Below are positions 5,288 to 5,553 of a stretch of 5,553 nt of DNA, in pieces. This DNA is from Elusimicrobiota bacterium. Its GTDB lineage: Bacteria; Elusimicrobiota; Endomicrobiia; Endomicrobiales; Endomicrobiaceae. Where the stretch lies: contig JAIRQB010000001.1 of assembly GCA_031256695.1 (NCBI GenBank), positions 1-5,553 on the forward strand. Reading direction: 5' to 3'. Positions within the stretch are counted from its first letter, which is position 1, and every line of letters begins with the position of its first letter. The translations under genes and the position numbers were made by a program. The notes beneath the pieces were generated by a model. The model made no database searches and was not told where the DNA came from. It saw only the letters and a list, made by a program, of their open reading frames with translations.

Positions 5288-5553
5288 TTAATTATCGCTA
5301 TATGCGGCAACGGCTTTTCTTACAAACTCTTTTACAAAGTTGATATTGTTTTTATGCCCCGGCTTTTGCGCTATTATTTTTGCTTTTATGGGTTTTCCCG
5401 CCAAATAAATATCGCCTATTAAATCTATTATTTTATGGCGGACAAATTCGTCCTTATATCTTAAAGGCTCTTCATTTAATATGCCCTGCGCGCCTATCAC
5501 TATGGCATTGTCAAAATTCCCGCCGAGCGCCAAATTGTTCTTTTGCAAATACT
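5288..5553 (-). CDS. lpxC: UDP-3-O-acyl-N-acetylglucosamine deacetylase LpxC, C-terminal part
   Basis: This is the last part of LpxC, the zinc-dependent deacetylase and committed step of lipid A synthesis. The frame runs off the right edge, so the N-terminal domain and the first zinc-ligand histidine (E. coli H79) lie outside. Visible are the DEFVRHKIIDLIGD stretch, which holds the zinc ligands equivalent to E. coli H238 and D242, and KPGHKNN with the catalytic His equivalent to H265. The preceding LRYKDEFVRHK is typical of the family. Translation ends at TAA 5288-5290, 19 nt before fabZ. TTG at 5546-5548 is an internal codon, not a start. The product is the enzyme before LpxD in the pathway; lpxD itself is not in the window. 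There is no FabZ fusion. Confidence 0.95.
   Translation of the reverse strand, partial: YLQKNNLALGGNFDNAIVIGAQGILNEEPLRYKDEFVRHKIIDLIGDIYLAGKPIKAKIIAQKPGHKNNINFVKEFVRKAVAAYSDN

Noticed and set aside
5269..5310. Upstream in-frame start for fabZ
   Set aside because: It would overlap lpxC and add 14 residues with no family similarity. AAAGGAG is correctly spaced for the ATG at 5266-5268.

Overview
The window comes from a diderm (Gram-negative type), low-GC bacterium. It makes lipid A through the Raetz pathway but uses LpxI rather than LpxH. The AT-rich coding, the TPR tail at the left edge and the gene mix are compatible with an Elusimicrobiota/Endomicrobium-like lineage. That placement is an inference from style only, and no phylogenetic marker is present.

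All genes except one lie on the minus strand and read from right to left. The right part is a compact lipid A block: the 3' end of lpxC (5288-5553, truncated by the window), fabZ (4801-5268), lpxA (4030-4797), a second divergent lpxA paralogue (3275-4033) and lpxI (2389-3198). The first four genes are very tightly packed (19 nt, 3 nt, then a 4-nt ATGA overlap), which suggests one transcript with coupled translation. A 76-nt gap holding a strong AT-rich hairpin separates the second lpxA from lpxI. lpxD and lpxB are not in the window.

After lpxI comes a 106-nt gap with a near-consensus sigma70 promoter (TTGACA, 17 nt, TAGAAT). It sits almost on top of the next start codon. From there runs a second unit: a membrane-anchored M23 endopeptidase (1317-2282), a bactofilin (934-1317, 1-nt TAATG overlap) and a membrane-anchored SurA/PpiD-like chaperone without a parvulin domain (270-929, GTG start, 4-nt gap). 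The M23-bactofilin pair is a known cell-shape arrangement, in which a cytoskeletal polymer positions a peptidoglycan hydrolase.

At the left edge, 3-149 on the plus strand is the C-terminal tail of a TPR-type protein. It converges on the minus-strand unit across a 120-nt gap (150-269) in which I see no convincing terminator.

The most interesting signal is the tandem LpxA pair. Both copies keep the catalytic machinery, but the second has lost the lysine equivalent to E. coli K76 (now Ser) and the glycine equivalent to the acyl-chain ruler G173 (now Ser). This suggests a changed nucleotide-sugar or acyl specificity rather than simple redundancy. I see no CRISPR array, tRNA, rRNA, insertion sequence or phage gene.
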